A DNA stretch of 8,860 nucleotides from positions 5,649 through 14,508 of the forward strand of contig PLAX01000045.1 in the NCBI GenBank assembly GCA_003135255.1, written 5' to 3'. The notes beneath the pieces were generated by a model. It was not told where the DNA came from and ran no database searches. It saw only the letters and a list, made by a program, of their open reading frames with translations. Shown here one piece after another: positions 1-6,733 of this stretch. The DNA is from Candidatus Dormiibacterota bacterium. GTDB lineage: Bacteria; Chloroflexota; Dormibacteria; Aeolococcales; Aeolococcaceae. Position 1 is the stretch's first letter; every line of letters starts with the position of its first letter. A program made the position numbers and the translations under genes.

Positions 1-321
1 GAGCGACCAGATCCGGTACGCGGCCTGGAGGCTGAGCAGGCTGACCGGGAGCGCGACCGCGGCTGCGAGCGGCGCGTTGACGAAGGGGAGGTTGCCCTCC
101 CGATCGGGTGCGATCAGAGAGGCGTGGAGAGGAGCCTGCAGCGCCTCGTTGTACATCGACGTCCCATGGCCCTCTCGCAGCAGGGTCGCCCCGACATACG
201 TGGAGGTGAAGTCGCTGCGGCCGATCTGGAAGGTCCCGACCCCGAGCCAGAGGACGAGGTAGGCGAGCACGAGTGCGAGGCTGGCAGCGGCGGCCACGCG
301 CGGCCCTGATCGCCTGATCAT
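1..321 (-). CDS. GT87/DUF2029-like polytopic membrane glycosyltransferase, N-terminal part (3' end beyond window)
   Basis: The first 107 codons read leftward from ATG at 321 and stay open to the window edge, so only the N-terminus is visible. A basic start (MIRRSGPR) leads into a membrane segment at about residues 9-27. A loop follows with an acidic motif, GRSDFTSTYVGATLLREG, at about 32-49, then Tyr-Asn, then a second hydrophobic stretch (PLAAAVALPVSLLSL) near 84-98. An early Asp after the first membrane helix, followed by an 'xxGxxxYN' pattern, is typical of GT87/DUF2029 membrane glycosyltransferases, which use polyprenyl-phosphate sugars on the outer face of the membrane. The family is inferred and the substrate is unknown. 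GTG at 322-324 is directly adjacent and in frame, and is an equally possible start. No clear Shine-Dalgarno is seen. The gene lies 138-141 nt downstream of the DPM1-like gene on the same strand, so the two may be co-transcribed. Confidence 0.78.
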   Translation of the reverse strand, partial: MIRRSGPRVAAAASLALVLAYLVLWLGVGTFQIGRSDFTSTYVGATLLREGHGTSMYNEALQAPLHASLIAPDREGNLPFVNAPLAAAVALPVSLLSLQAAYRIWSL

Positions 322-333
322 CACGGTGCGCCA

Positions 334-339
334 ACGATA
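334..339 (-). promoter_or_regulatory. Candidate -10 box (TAnnnT) just upstream of the GT87-like gene
   Basis: TATCGT on the minus strand lies 9 nt before GTG (324-322) and 12 nt before ATG (321-319). No Shine-Dalgarno is visible in between, and no convincing -35 hexamer lies 17-18 nt further up. The spacing would give a leaderless or nearly leaderless mRNA. The rest of the 325-462 gap holds only a weak 5-bp inverted repeat (GGCTC 441-445 / GAGCC 454-458) with no T-tract. Confidence 0.3.
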
Positions 340-462
340 CGGTGCTCGGAACCCCTCTCCGGGCGTTTCCTGAACCCTGACCTGCCGGTGATGGCGATCA
401 CGCCCGCGGCACACGCTGGAGAACGGGCCCCGCGCTCTCGGGCTCACGATGGCGAGCCGCTC

Positions 463-1245
463 CTATGGCGTCCTGCTGGGTTGCGCCGCGTGCCAAGCCG
501 GGGCCTCGGTCGCCGGTTGTGCCGGCTGCTGGCGGCGCAGCTCCCGGCGCAATCGCCACAGCTCGCCGAAGGCGCGCACGACCACTGCCGGGCGCGCTCC
601 GGTGGGCCGCCCCGTCAGCCGCCGGTAGTGGGGCACGGGGATGTCGACGATCTCGAAGCCCTTGATTCGGGCTCGAACCAGGAGCTCGGTGCTGACCAGT
701 GCGCCGTCGAATCCGAGCCCCTGGCCGATGGCCCGCGGGAAGAGCTTGAAACCGCAGTTCGTGTCGCGCGCCGTCGGCCCGTACGCAGCCTCCACGAGCC
801 GGAAGAAGGTCCAGTGGTTCAGACGTCGGATCAGCGGATCGCGGCGCTCCACGCGACAACCGCAGACCACCGTCTTCGGGCTCCAATGGTCCAGCAGCAG
901 CCGGAGGTCGGAGGGGTCGAACTGCCCGTCGCTGTCCATCACGAAGATGGCTGCCGAGGCGGCGGCCTCGAAGCCGGTGCGGAGGGCCGCGCCGTAGCCG
1001 CGATTCTTCCGATGCGAGACCACCTTCACGCCGGGCAGCTCCGACGCGATCTCCTCCGACCGGGCCCGAGTCTGGTCGGTGCTGCCGTCGTCGACGACGA
1101 TCACCTCGAACCCGGGAAGCTCGAGCGCGGCGAGCGCCGCATGGGTGCGCCGGAGAGTCTCGGCGACCACGGCCTCCTCGTTGTATGCGGGGAGCACCGC
1201 GCTCACGCTGGGGGGGCGGTGGCGTCGGGCATGCGCGGGTGGCAT
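463..1245 (-). CDS. DPM1-like family 2 glycosyltransferase (polyprenyl-phosphate sugar synthase type)
   Basis: This 260-residue protein is a GT-A fold family 2 glycosyltransferase. It is predicted to move a sugar from a nucleotide donor to polyprenyl phosphate at the cytoplasmic membrane face. Visible motifs: LPAYNEE (18-24), VVDDGSTDQT (50-59), KNRGYGAALRTGF (80-92), the metal-binding DSD (104-106, followed by GQFDP) and DTNCGFKLF (161-169). These match the dolichol-phosphate mannosyltransferase/GtrB group. There is no C-terminal pair of membrane helices as in GtrB. The tail is Arg-rich (RAFGELWRLRRELRRQQ), so membrane contact is probably peripheral, as in short bacterial DPM1 proteins. The open frame reaches back to an ATG at 1374, but those 43 residues are Arg/Pro-rich and unlike the family. 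ATG 1245 places LPAYNEE at the normal distance from the N-terminus. No Shine-Dalgarno is present. The sugar is not determinable. It probably supplies lipid-linked donor to the GT-C-like neighbours (inference). Confidence 0.93.
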   Translation of the reverse strand: MPPAHARRHRPPSVSAVLPAYNEEAVVAETLRRTHAALAALELPGFEVIVVDDGSTDQTRARSEEIASELPGVKVVSHRKNRGYGAALRTGFEAAASAAIFVMDSDGQFDPSDLRLLLDHWSPKTVVCGCRVERRDPLIRRLNHWTFFRLVEAAYGPTARDTNCGFKLFPRAIGQGLGFDGALVSTELLVRARIKGFEIVDIPVPHYRRLTGRPTGARPAVVVRAFGELWRLRRELRRQQPAQPATEAPAWHAAQPSRTP

Positions 1246-1253
1246 CGGGTTGC

Positions 1254-1259
1254 AGCGTA
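1254..1259 (-). promoter_or_regulatory. Candidate -10 box (TAnnnT) for the DPM1-like gene
   Basis: TACGCT on the minus strand ends 8 nt before ATG 1245 (spacer GCAACCCG). The gene has no Shine-Dalgarno, so a leaderless or nearly leaderless transcript is plausible. No good -35 hexamer is seen at 17-18 nt. This is inference from motif and spacing only. Confidence 0.3.
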
Positions 1260-1399
1260 CCTGGCAACGCCGACGTGGCGGTGACGATCGGGCAACACGG
1301 GGCCCTCGAATCCGCGGTCTGGGGCCGTACAGCACCACGATGCGGTCCCGGCGGCGCCTCCCGGCGGTCTCCAATTTGCCGGTCCGCGCCCGCGGAGGA

Positions 1400-1442
1400 G
1401 GTAGCGGCAGACCTCCGTAGGCGCTGTGACGGAGCGGCTACC
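1400..1442. repeat. Two-tier inverted repeat (hairpin) in the divergent intergenic region
   Basis: The outer arms GGTAGC (1400-1405) and GCTACC (1437-1442) are exact reverse complements. They enclose a second exact pair, CTCCGT (1413-1418) and ACGGAG (1429-1434). The inner loop is 10 nt, and the arms are separated by an asymmetric internal loop of 7 and 2 nt. Twelve base pairs can form in total. It sits between the divergent DPM1-like and GT-C-like genes, about 100 nt before the proposed TTG start at 1545. It could be a transcript-leader structure or an operator. No T-tract follows, so a simple terminator is unlikely. Confidence 0.45.
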
Positions 1443-1467
1443 GGGCTGGTACAGGCATGTGGCGTGC

Positions 1468-1498
1468 GGTGCCGGAGCCAGCGCGTACGTTTGGCACC
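1468..1498 (+). repeat. Inverted repeat in the probable leader of the first plus-strand gene
   Basis: GGTGCC (1468-1473) is the exact reverse complement of GGCACC (1493-1498). In plus-strand RNA two G-U pairs would extend the stem inward to 8 pairs around a 15-nt loop. It ends 35 nt before the AGGAG at 1534. A TAnnnT sequence (TACGTT, 1486-1491) overlaps its right arm and could instead be a -10 box. The whole 1246-1544 region otherwise shows no convincing gene or sigma70 promoter. Confidence 0.35.
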
Positions 1499-1533
1499 TT
1501 CACCACTCGCCACGTGCTGCCGCCTGTCCTCCC

Positions 1534-1538
1534 AGGAG
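1534..1538 (+). promoter_or_regulatory. Ribosome-binding site deciding the TTG start at 1545
   Basis: AGGAG lies 6 nt (CACCAA) before an in-frame TTG at 1545-1547. This is the only well-spaced strong Shine-Dalgarno in front of this gene. The alternatives are GTG 1629 (GGAG only 3 nt away), GTG 1662 (no SD) and the far upstream ATG 1185. The last would run into the divergent glycosyltransferase gene through Arg/Cys-rich, non-coding-looking sequence. Confidence 0.55.
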
Positions 1539-1544
1539 CACCAA

Positions 1545-3284
1545 TTGTCCGTCTCGCATCGTGGGGTCTCGGTCAGCGGCCGAGCGGATGCCAGCCTCAC
1601 CTCCTCCGCTCAACCGAGCACGGAGACGGTGAGAGCCACGTTCGGGCTCGACCTCCGTCAGGTGGTCCGTTTGCTGACCGGTGCACTCTGGATGTACTGG
1701 GCGCAGGCATGGATCAACGTATCCGGCGTGGTGCCCCTCGGCGCGGCACTGGCGGCCATTTCGGCGGCCGGCAGCCTCTGCATCATGGGCGCCGCGATCA
1801 TGGTGCGAGGACGCGAGGCCGAGGCGCGCGTCGATCGCTTCATCTTGGTCGCCTGCCTGGGCCAGGTCGCCCTTCAGATCGTGGTTCAGAGCTCGGGGCA
1901 CGGGTACGGGAGCGACGAGCTGGCGTTCAACCAGACAGCCGCGTCGCTCCTGCTGCACGGCACCAACCCGTACGGCGCCAGCTTCGCGTACAGCCTCCGG
2001 CAGTTCGGGGTCGGCTGGGGGACGCTCACGCTCTCTGGCCAGATGGTGAGCTCCATGTCCTACCCCGCTCTCTCGGTACTGTTCTACGTACCGGCCAGTC
2101 TCTTGCTCGGTGCGGGGACCGACGGCGGGCTGGTCACGGATGCGCTCTTCTGGGTGATTGGCGGCGTGCTCCTCTGGCGGATGGCGGGTCCCGCCCTGCG
2201 CCCCTACGTGCCCTTGCTGCTGATGCTGCCGATCCCTCTCATCTTTGTTGCCGGAGGTGCCACCGACCCACTCTACCTGCCGTTCGTGCTGATCGCGGTG
2301 TGGCGCTGGGATCGCTTCGGGGACCCGGACGAGAGCTCTCCAGCTCGATGGATCGGGCCGATCGCCCTCGGCATCGCCTGCTGCGTCAAGCAGACACCGT
2401 GGTTGCTGGTCCCCTTCCTGGTCACCGGCGTGGCCATCGAGTCTCAGCTGCGCGGCCGCTCCTGGTTTGCCGCCGGCACCCGCTACGCGCTCCTCTGCGG
2501 AGCCGCCTTTCTGGTCCCCAATCTGGCGTTCATCGCCTGGAACCCGGGCGCATGGCTCACGGCTGTTCTCTTGCCGCTCCGCTCCGCACTGGTGCCCTTG
2601 GGGATCGGACCGGCTGAGCTGGTCAGTGCCTACGGTCTCGGTGGGGGCGACATGGGGCTCTTCGGGTTCGCCGGGGCTCTCCTGACGCTCGCGACCCTGG
2701 TCATCTTCGTTCGAAAGTACGAGCGCCTGAAGTTGCTCTTCCCGCTCCTGCCGCTCTGCGGAGTGCTCTTCGAGTCCCGAAGCCTGGAATCCTACTTCAT
2801 CTTCCTGATCCCCATCCTGCTCGTCACCGCCACCTCGGTCACGGCGACACCTTGGAAGGCATGGGGTCGGCGGACCGCCCTCGGTCTGACGGCGGGCGGC
2901 GGCGCGCTGGCGGCTGTTTCCGTGGTCCTTCTCCTCGGTGCCCTGATCGATCGGCCTCCACTGACCATGACGGTGCAGCACGGACACGTGAGCAGCTCTC
3001 TGTTGGTCACCGATATGACGGTGGCCAACACCGGCACCGAGCCCGTCGACGTGCACTTCCTGCTGGCTCTGGATGGCACGGCAGAGCAGCTGATGAGGGT
3101 CACGGCAGGACCGGCCGTGCTGAGCGCGGGAGCACACGCTTCCTACACGGTGGAGGCGACCGGGCAGACGCCGCTGCCGAGCGCGGGCTATCCCTTCCAG
3201 ATCGAGCTGACGAGCACTGATCCCGACATCCTCCTGGCGACACCGCAGCTGACGGTGGGTGTCGGTGGGGGCATCGCGGGATGA
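1545..3284 (+). CDS. Polytopic GT-C/DUF2029-like membrane protein with C-terminal extracytoplasmic beta domain
   Basis: Read from TTG 1545, the protein has 579 residues. A Ser/Thr-rich N-terminus (about 1-40) precedes some 12-13 hydrophobic segments up to about residue 468. The first large loop carries GYGSDELAFNQTAASLLLHG (about 120-139), followed by TNPYG (140-144). Later landmarks are SYPALSVLFYVPA (172-184), ATDPLYLPF (239-247), KQTPW (282-286) and SRSLESYF (411-418). The loop-1 Asp/Glu, 'NPY', 'DP' and 'KQxPW' pattern resembles GT87/DUF2029 and related GT-C glycosyltransferases (inference). Residues about 473-573 are beta-prone and non-membrane, with VTDMTVANTGTEPVDVHF and YPFQIELTS, like an Ig-like/CARDB-type domain that would lie outside the membrane. 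The stop overlaps the next start (ATGA at 3281-3284), indicating translational coupling. The start is uncertain: GTG 1629 would give 551 residues. The substrate is unknown. Confidence 0.88.
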   Translation: MSVSHRGVSVSGRADASLTSSAQPSTETVRATFGLDLRQVVRLLTGALWMYWAQAWINVSGVVPLGAALAAISAAGSLCIMGAAIMVRGREAEARVDRFILVACLGQVALQIVVQSSGHGYGSDELAFNQTAASLLLHGTNPYGASFAYSLRQFGVGWGTLTLSGQMVSSMSYPALSVLFYVPASLLLGAGTDGGLVTDALFWVIGGVLLWRMAGPALRPYVPLLLMLPIPLIFVAGGATDPLYLPFVLIAVWRWDRFGDPDESSPARWIGPIALGIACCVKQTPWLLVPFLVTGVAIESQLRGRSWFAAGTRYALLCGAAFLVPNLAFIAWNPGAWLTAVLLPLRSALVPLGIGPAELVSAYGLGGGDMGLFGFAGALLTLATLVIFVRKYERLKLLFPLLPLCGVLFESRSLESYFIFLIPILLVTATSVTATPWKAWGRRTALGLTAGGGALAAVSVVLLLGALIDRPPLTMTVQHGHVSSSLLVTDMTVANTGTEPVDVHFLLALDGTAEQLMRVTAGPAVLSAGAHASYTVEATGQTPLPSAGYPFQIELTSTDPDILLATPQLTVGVGGGIAG

Positions 3285-5005
3285 GCGCCGGGAGCCCGGA
3301 GGCTCCCTCCGCGTCCCCGATCACCGGGCGACGGTCGGTCCGCCTTCATCGGCCACGACGCAGGAGCGCCAGATTCTCAGCCGCGCTGGCGGCCGTGGCG
3401 AGGAGCCCCGCGGTGTGGCTGACCGCCGCGGCCGGGGCCGGCTACGCGGCCGTGCTGGCGGCCAGGCTCGCCAGCTTCCGCGCTCTGACCGGTGTCAACA
3501 GCGACACGGTCAGCCCGCTCATGGTCTCGCGGATGCTTTTCTCAACCGGGAGAGGCACGTTCTATCTCAGCAATCACCAACTCTACAACGTGTACCTCGT
3601 GGACTTCATTGTCGACCACCTGCCTGGCTCGACGCAGATCTACTGGGTACTTCCCTACGCGGTCTGGATTGTTTCCCTGGGACTGCTCGCCTACGCCGTG
3701 AGCCGGATCGGCAGCCGGCCCCAGGCACTGACCACATTTGTGCTCGGCCTGCTGGCCCCGTCGGCCCTTCTCTACACGGAGAGCGACACCTCGGGGCGGT
3801 TCCTGACCACCCTCACCACGGTCCTCTTCGCGGCCTCGCTGATTTGGATTCTGCTGCCCCGATCCGACCGCGGGCGGCAGCCGCGGTCCCTGGTAACGGG
3901 GGCGGTGCTCCTGGGGATCGCGGGAGGGATGGGCACCGCCTCGGACCCGCTGCTGGGAGTGGTGGCGCTCCTGCCCCTCGCCGGCACGGGCATCTTCCTG
4001 TGGGCGACATGGCGAGACGGGCGCTCGCGCACCCTGTGCTTCTTCACCTTGGGCGTCGCCCTTGTTTCCGGGCTCAGCTACGTGGCGACGAACCGACTGG
4101 CTCAGGGACTCACCCTGCGCTACGTGCTGCCGACCTGGACCGGGGCCAACCAGGCAATCGCCATTCGCGATGTCACCATCTTCGGGGATGACGTGCTTGC
4201 CAGCCTCGGTGGCTTCCTCTCGTACAGCTGGAATGCCTACCTCTCGTCGTGGATATTCGTTCTGGGGATGCTGGTCTGCCTGCTCATCGCGGGGGCGCTG
4301 GTCAGGGTAATGAGTTCCGCCATCCACAAGACGGGAAGTGAGCCGCGGGACAGAACCCGCATCGCCTTCTGCGTATTCTGGATGCTCTCGGCCTTCAGCA
4401 ACGTGGTGCTGTTTCTGGCCACCAATACTCCCGACGACACCAGCTCCGTGCGCTACCTGCTCTCCGTGCTTCTGGCTTTCGCGGCCGTGGCACCGCTGGC
4501 CCTCACCCGCACCCGGCTCGAGCGCATCGTCCTGGTGACGGGGGTGCTACTCCTCGCCCTCGGAGACTCGGCGAACCTGATCGACTTCTCCTCCGCCCCG
4601 ATGCCGTCATCGTCGGCTATCAGCAGCCTGGTGAAGGTGCTCAGTGCGAACCACGTCTCGTTCGGCTACGGGGACTACTGGTACGCGAACGTGGTGACCT
4701 ATGACACCGGCGGCCGCATAACGATCCTGCCGGTGGGCGGTTGTGGCAGTGACCGGGCGCACCTGTGCCCGCAACTCTTCAATGCTTCCGGCGAGTGGTT
4801 TACCCAGCCGCCACGACTACCCGTGGCTGTGATTGTCAGCTCCAGCCGCACTTCGATGACCCTAGACACGGCGCCCTCTCGCACCTACGGCACGCCCGCC
4901 GAGGTGCTGCGGGTGGGACTGGCCACCGTCTACATCTTCGACGGCGAGCTGAAGTTGGGGCCTCCGCTGTGTGTCGGGAGTTGCCCGGTCGGCGCGCCAG
5001 CCTAG
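3281..5005 (+). CDS. Polytopic GT-C-like membrane protein, paralogue of the convergent gene at 5048-6721
   Basis: This 574-residue protein has a basic, Ser/Arg-rich cytoplasmic N-terminus (1-42) and about 11 membrane segments from about 44 to 428. A soluble, probably extracytoplasmic C-terminus covers about 445-574. The first loop has GVNSDTVSPL with Asp75, the position of the catalytic acid in many GT-C enzymes. Further landmarks are TASDPLLG (Asp222-Pro223) and, in the C-terminal domain, FGYGDYWYANVVTY (461-474). Several Cys occur in that domain (488, 496, 564, 568) and could form disulfides outside the cell. The same landmarks occur in the same order in the convergent gene. The likely role is transfer or handling of lipid-linked sugars on an envelope glycan, but no catalytic proof exists in the sequence. 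The start ATG overlaps the previous stop by 4 nt, so it is the second gene of a two-gene operon. It ends 42 nt from the convergent stop. Confidence 0.9.
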   Translation: MSAGSPEAPSASPITGRRSVRLHRPRRRSARFSAALAAVARSPAVWLTAAAGAGYAAVLAARLASFRALTGVNSDTVSPLMVSRMLFSTGRGTFYLSNHQLYNVYLVDFIVDHLPGSTQIYWVLPYAVWIVSLGLLAYAVSRIGSRPQALTTFVLGLLAPSALLYTESDTSGRFLTTLTTVLFAASLIWILLPRSDRGRQPRSLVTGAVLLGIAGGMGTASDPLLGVVALLPLAGTGIFLWATWRDGRSRTLCFFTLGVALVSGLSYVATNRLAQGLTLRYVLPTWTGANQAIAIRDVTIFGDDVLASLGGFLSYSWNAYLSSWIFVLGMLVCLLIAGALVRVMSSAIHKTGSEPRDRTRIAFCVFWMLSAFSNVVLFLATNTPDDTSSVRYLLSVLLAFAAVAPLALTRTRLERIVLVTGVLLLALGDSANLIDFSSAPMPSSSAISSLVKVLSANHVSFGYGDYWYANVVTYDTGGRITILPVGGCGSDRAHLCPQLFNASGEWFTQPPRLPVAVIVSSSRTSMTLDTAPSRTYGTPAEVLRVGLATVYIFDGELKLGPPLCVGSCPVGAPA

Positions 5006-5034
5006 CCGCTGGTCCCTGGCGCGGGCGGCTCAGG
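5001..5034. terminator. Imperfect hairpin between convergent genes, possible bidirectional terminator
   Basis: CCTAGCCGC (5001-5009) pairs with GCGGCT-c-AGG (5025-5034) with a single bulged C at 5031, giving 9 pairs and a 15-nt loop. It overlaps the TAG stop of the plus-strand gene (5003-5005) and fills most of the 42-nt gap between two convergent stops. Only a TTT run follows on the plus strand, so intrinsic termination would be weak. Its position makes a shared end plausible. Confidence 0.33.
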
Positions 5035-5047
5035 CCTTTCCGCCCTC

Positions 5048-6721
5048 TCACCCAACCACGGCCGGGTACTGGGTCATCCGCGCATCGATGTCGTAGTTGA
5101 ACACCCAGACCGTGTAGGTCCCTCCCACGGTGAAGCTCGACATCGGACTTCCGAACTGCTTCACGAGTGACCCGGCTCCGCACGTTTCGGCGCTGTAAAG
5201 GTCCGTCTCGCTGTCGAACACGTAGTAGCTGGTCCGCGCCGGTTGGCTGTACAGTCCAGTATCGATGCCGTAGTAATAGGGGGCCGTGTGCTCGTCTACG
5301 CATAGCACCGGCAGCACCTCTACCTTGTCTCCTGAGAGGTAGGATGTGATGTTGGCGCTGTTGTAGTCGCTAAACCCGAGATCGAGGTGCCGGCTCTCCA
5401 GCTGGGCGACGAGCGCGTAGTTCTGCTGGTTGCCCGGGATGTCCTTCTCGTAGGTGCGGATGGCGCCCCATTCTGTTGTCGAGAGCCCGGTCGCGGCCAT
5501 GCTGATGCTGGAACCCAGGTTGACGGCTACGGCGGCCGCCAGCAGGACGCCGAGACTGCGGCGCCCGGCCGTCCCCAGGGTGGGGATCCAGATCGCGAAC
5601 AGCACGGCGAGCAGGAAGACCGCCGGGATCAGGTAGTGGTAGGTCGGCAGCCCGGTGACCTGGCTGCTCACCGTGTAGATGGCCAGCATCGCGACCAGGT
5701 TGAAGCAGATGACCGCCATCAGCACCCGCAGGCTCGACGGTCGCTTGCGCCAGTTTCCGAGGAGTGCGGCGAGGCCGGCGGCCATGCCGATCAGCACCAG
5801 GGCGAATCCCACCAGGGCGAGGGGCCCGGGGAGACCGAGGACGCCCCCGTCGGCGACGTCGCCGTTGACGTTGAGGAGCAGGCTGCGGATCGACACCGAG
5901 ACCTCGCTGAGCAGGTCGCTCAGGGGCGCCAGCCCGGCGACGCTCTCATGGATCGAGATGCCCATGGCCGTGGCCAGGGCCCGCGACAGGAGGAAAACGG
6001 GCGCTCCCAGCGCGAAGCCGATGGCCAGCTGGGCCCCGGTGCGGACGGGAACCCACCGGCCGATGAGACAGCATCCCACCAGCACGACGGTGGGGAGCAC
6101 GGTGAAGTACAGGAAGTAGGGGTCGTTGAGGGTGAGCAGACCCACGATCAGCCCGAAGACCGCCCAGCGCCAGGGGCGGCTGAAGTCGATCTCGCCAGCG
6201 CAGACCCGGAAGACGTAGAACAGGAAGACGAGGGCGACGCCGATCTCCACATTGCGATCGATGATGTTGAGCAGGTTCTGGGCGACGTAGAAGCCGATCA
6301 GGCTGGCCCAGATCAGGGCGAGGGCCGAGTAGAGGTCCCAGTCGCGCCCCAGCCGGTGGATCAGCCGGTCGGCCACCCAGCAGACCAGGACCATGTTCAG
6401 GGCGGCGAATGCCGACGCCTCGACGAAGAGGGTCCATTTACCGGGTGGGAACAGATCGCCCAGGGCGAGGAATGGCGCCTTGAGGAGGAAGTTGTCCGTC
6501 GCCACGTACAGCACATGGCCCGAGAAGGGCCGCCAGGTGAGCAGCGCGTTGGAGAGGATGACGTCGTCGCTGCCGAAGGAGCGAGCCATGGAGGCGAGGT
6601 AGAGATCGAGCACGGTTCCGGCCACGCAGATGCAGGAGACCAGGCAGAATCGGGGGCCGGGTCGTCTGGTGGCGTGGGCGTCTCCCACCGGCCGTGCCCG
6701 GAGCGGAGTGGCGGCTGCCAC
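5048..6721 (-). CDS. Polytopic GT-C-like membrane protein, paralogue of 3281-5005
   Basis: Read from GTG 6721, the protein has 557 residues. A basic N-terminus (about 1-24) is followed by about 11 membrane segments between about 25 and 407 and a C-terminal soluble domain (about 410-557). The first loop carries FGSDDVILSNALLTW with Asp52/Asp53. LNDPYFLYF has Asp200-Pro201, and the C-terminal domain has LGFSDYNSANITSY (448-461), matching the paralogue. Two Cys in the C-terminal domain (474, 514) could pair outside the cell. GTG 6721 is preferred because AGGGGGG at 6733-6727 sits 5 nt upstream and the start is 10 nt after the flavoprotein stop. A further-upstream ATG at 6796 would overlap the flavoprotein by 65 nt and add 25 low-complexity residues. 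It is the last visible gene of a leftward operon. A GT-C-type glycosyltransferase role is likely, but the donor and acceptor are unknown. Confidence 0.9.
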   Translation of the reverse strand: MAAATPLRARPVGDAHATRRPGPRFCLVSCICVAGTVLDLYLASMARSFGSDDVILSNALLTWRPFSGHVLYVATDNFLLKAPFLALGDLFPPGKWTLFVEASAFAALNMVLVCWVADRLIHRLGRDWDLYSALALIWASLIGFYVAQNLLNIIDRNVEIGVALVFLFYVFRVCAGEIDFSRPWRWAVFGLIVGLLTLNDPYFLYFTVLPTVVLVGCCLIGRWVPVRTGAQLAIGFALGAPVFLLSRALATAMGISIHESVAGLAPLSDLLSEVSVSIRSLLLNVNGDVADGGVLGLPGPLALVGFALVLIGMAAGLAALLGNWRKRPSSLRVLMAVICFNLVAMLAIYTVSSQVTGLPTYHYLIPAVFLLAVLFAIWIPTLGTAGRRSLGVLLAAAVAVNLGSSISMAATGLSTTEWGAIRTYEKDIPGNQQNYALVAQLESRHLDLGFSDYNSANITSYLSGDKVEVLPVLCVDEHTAPYYYGIDTGLYSQPARTSYYVFDSETDLYSAETCGAGSLVKQFGSPMSSFTVGGTYTVWVFNYDIDARMTQYPAVVG

Positions 6722-6726
6722 CGTCG

Positions 6727-6733
6727 CCCCCCT
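6727..6733 (-). promoter_or_regulatory. Ribosome-binding site overlapping the flavoprotein stop codon
   Basis: AGGGGGG on the minus strand begins inside the TAG stop (6734-6732) of the flavoprotein gene. It is 5 nt from GTG 6721. A ribosome terminating on the flavoprotein would cover this site, which supports coupled translation of the two genes and decides the GTG start over ATG 6796. Confidence 0.5.

Noticed and set aside
441..458. Short hairpin GGCTC/GAGCC just after the DPM1-like gene as a terminator
   Set aside because: Only 5 pairs and no T-tract; the gene beyond it is on the same strand and may be co-transcribed.
1246..1374. N-terminal extension of the DPM1-like protein to ATG 1374
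   Set aside because: The 43 extra residues are Arg/Pro-rich, do not resemble the family, and would move LPAYNEE unusually far from the N-terminus.
1384..1395. Perfect GC palindrome CCGCG-CC-CGCGG as an operator
   Set aside because: Pure G/C inverted repeats of this size are expected by chance at this composition, and nothing else marks it.
1508..1520. CACGTG palindrome as a regulator site
   Set aside because: A single 6-bp palindrome has no support without a known regulator or a second copy.
398..1600. Long minus-strand open frame of 400 codons overlapping the DPM1-like gene in another frame
   Set aside because: Arg/Gly/Pro-rich translation with no motif; it is a GC-driven shadow of the glycosyltransferase frame that carries all family motifs.
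1500..3137. Minus-strand open frame of 545 codons opposite the first plus-strand membrane gene
   Set aside because: Composition rich in Gln, Glu, Arg and His without membrane or domain pattern; typical antisense shadow of a hydrophobic high-GC gene.
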